Assembly: GCF_004382795.1 (NCBI RefSeq)
Contig: NZ_SMSG01000003.1
Coordinates: 248,001-312,000, forward strand
Reading direction: 5' to 3'
From: Cumulibacter soli
GTDB lineage: Bacteria; Actinomycetota; Actinomycetes; Mycobacteriales; Antricoccaceae
DNA: 64,000 nucleotides
In this document: positions 63,335-64,000 of the stretch, one piece after another
Layout of the letters: every line of letters starts with the position of its first letter
Numbering within the stretch: the stretch's first letter is position 1
The notes under the pieces: generated by a model
Database searches by the model: none
Told to the model about the DNA's origin: nothing
The model's input: the letters and a program-made list of their open reading frames with translations, nothing else
Position numbers and translations under genes: made by a program

Positions 63335-64000
63335 ATGGGCATCGATCGCGAACGTCCGCTGGCGGAGCCGCCGAAATCCTGCGATGTGCTGGTCATCGGC
63401 GCCGGTATCGCGGGTCTGGTGACCGCATATCGCCTGCGCCGCGCCCGAGGCGACCTCGACGTCCACGTCATCGATATCGCGTCGTACGCCGGCGGCAAGT
63501 TGCGTGCGCGTTCGTTGGCCGGCGTACAGGTCGACGTAGGTGCCGAGGCCGTCATAGCGCGTCGCCACGAGGGAATGCGCTTAATCGAAGAACTCGGGTT
63601 GAGCGGTGAGGTGCACCATCCTGGCGTTGCCGCATCACAGATCGCCACCGCAGGCGGGCGGTACCCGATTCCCGCCGAGACGCTGATGGGCGTCCCGACT
63701 GACGTAACGGCAATCGCGAACAGCGGTCTGCTCAGTGCTGCTGGAATTGCGAGGCTTTCTGCCGGTGGCGCACCGTTGGAGGTCGACGAGGATGTGTCCG
63801 TAGGCGATGCGATAGCGGGGGAGTTCGGGCCCGAGGTGGTCGACCGGCTCGTCGAACCTCTGCTCGCTGGCGTGTACGCGGGTCGTGCTGACCGACTATC
63901 ACTGAAGGCCACGATTCCCGCGTTGTGGGCTCAGGTGGGATCCAGTGAGTCGCTGATGGCGGCGGCGCAAGCAGCGAAAGCCGCTGCGCCTCGCTCCGAC
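63335..64000 (+). CDS. hemY: Proto/coproporphyrinogen oxidase HemY (partial, runs off window end)
   Basis: First 222 codons of an FAD-dependent porphyrinogen oxidase; in actinobacteria this enzyme usually oxidises coproporphyrinogen III to coproporphyrin III in the coproporphyrin-dependent heme route. Dinucleotide-binding motif VLVIGAGIAGLVTAYRL near 18-34, then GGKLRARSLAGVQVDVGAEAV, the second FAD-contact region, and VDRLVEPLLAGVYAGRADRLSLKATIPALW, the family signature. The frame is open to the last base. Operon with hemE (five-base gap). Confidence 0.95.
   Translation, partial: MGIDRERPLAEPPKSCDVLVIGAGIAGLVTAYRLRRARGDLDVHVIDIASYAGGKLRARSLAGVQVDVGAEAVIARRHEGMRLIEELGLSGEVHHPGVAASQIATAGGRYPIPAETLMGVPTDVTAIANSGLLSAAGIARLSAGGAPLEVDEDVSVGDAIAGEFGPEVVDRLVEPLLAGVYAGRADRLSLKATIPALWAQVGSSESLMAAAQAAKAAAPRSD

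Overview
The window is a GC-rich, gene-dense stretch of the core chromosome of an actinobacterium. The diagnostic genes are psp-type membrane protein, recA-recX, lexA with a divergent LysM gene, nrdR, ideR, sigB, sigA, ppgK, ceoBC, and a run of actinobacterial DUF proteins (DUF3046, 3099, 3039, 4193, 3093, 3710, 3159, 3000). From memory, the order follows Mycobacterium tuberculosis Rv2743c-Rv2677c closely, but the organism is not a mycobacterium: it has RNase Y, a long-form serine hydroxymethyltransferase and class II NrdJ at nrdR. I cannot name the genus from sequence alone. No rRNA, tRNA, CRISPR array, prophage or insertion sequence was seen, and no stretch over 300 bases lacks a gene.

Layout: 1-9 kb holds a PspM-like protein, glyA, a giant Lhr helicase, an LppM-like lipoprotein and an acyl-CoA dehydrogenase. 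9-14 kb is the DNA-repair and RNA-decay block DUF3046-recA-recX-rny plus a lone glutamate-type binding lipoprotein. 14-24 kb is miaB / DUF349 / LigB-like / miaA / dapF / hflX / PAP2, then lexA, a LysM protein and nrdR, followed by nrdJ (24-27 kb). 27-35 kb carries an AHSA1-domain protein, a spermidine-synthase-like protein, DUF4192, ideR, a sulfurtransferase, and the deacetylase/acetyltransferase pair acuC-patZ, ending in a 58-bp tandem repeat. 35-43 kb has sigB, a methyltransferase, small DUFs, a helicase, a pentapeptide-like protein and sigA. 43-53 kb runs ppgK, suhB, cei, DUF4193, DUF3093, dut, DUF3710, OB-fold, DUF3159, ceoBC, a KimA-type permease and a TrmA-family methyltransferase. 53-64 kb has dxs, two two-component systems and an unrecognised gene, then rnd-DUF3000 and hemE-hemY (hemY runs off the end).

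Themes: (1) DNA damage and dNTP supply: recA with a PafBC-type promoter, lexA/LysM gene with two SOS boxes, nrdR/nrdJ, dut. (2) Stress transcription: ideR, sigB with an ECF-type promoter, sigA. (3) Reversible lysine acetylation: acuC next to a GNAT/acyl-CoA-ligase fusion whose ATP-grasp part is truncated. (4) Potassium: ceoBC next to a KimA-like transporter. (5) Many genes appear to be leaderless, with TANNNT placed 6-7 bases before ATG/GTG. The clearest departure from conserved gene order is the five-gene signalling block between dxs and rnd.
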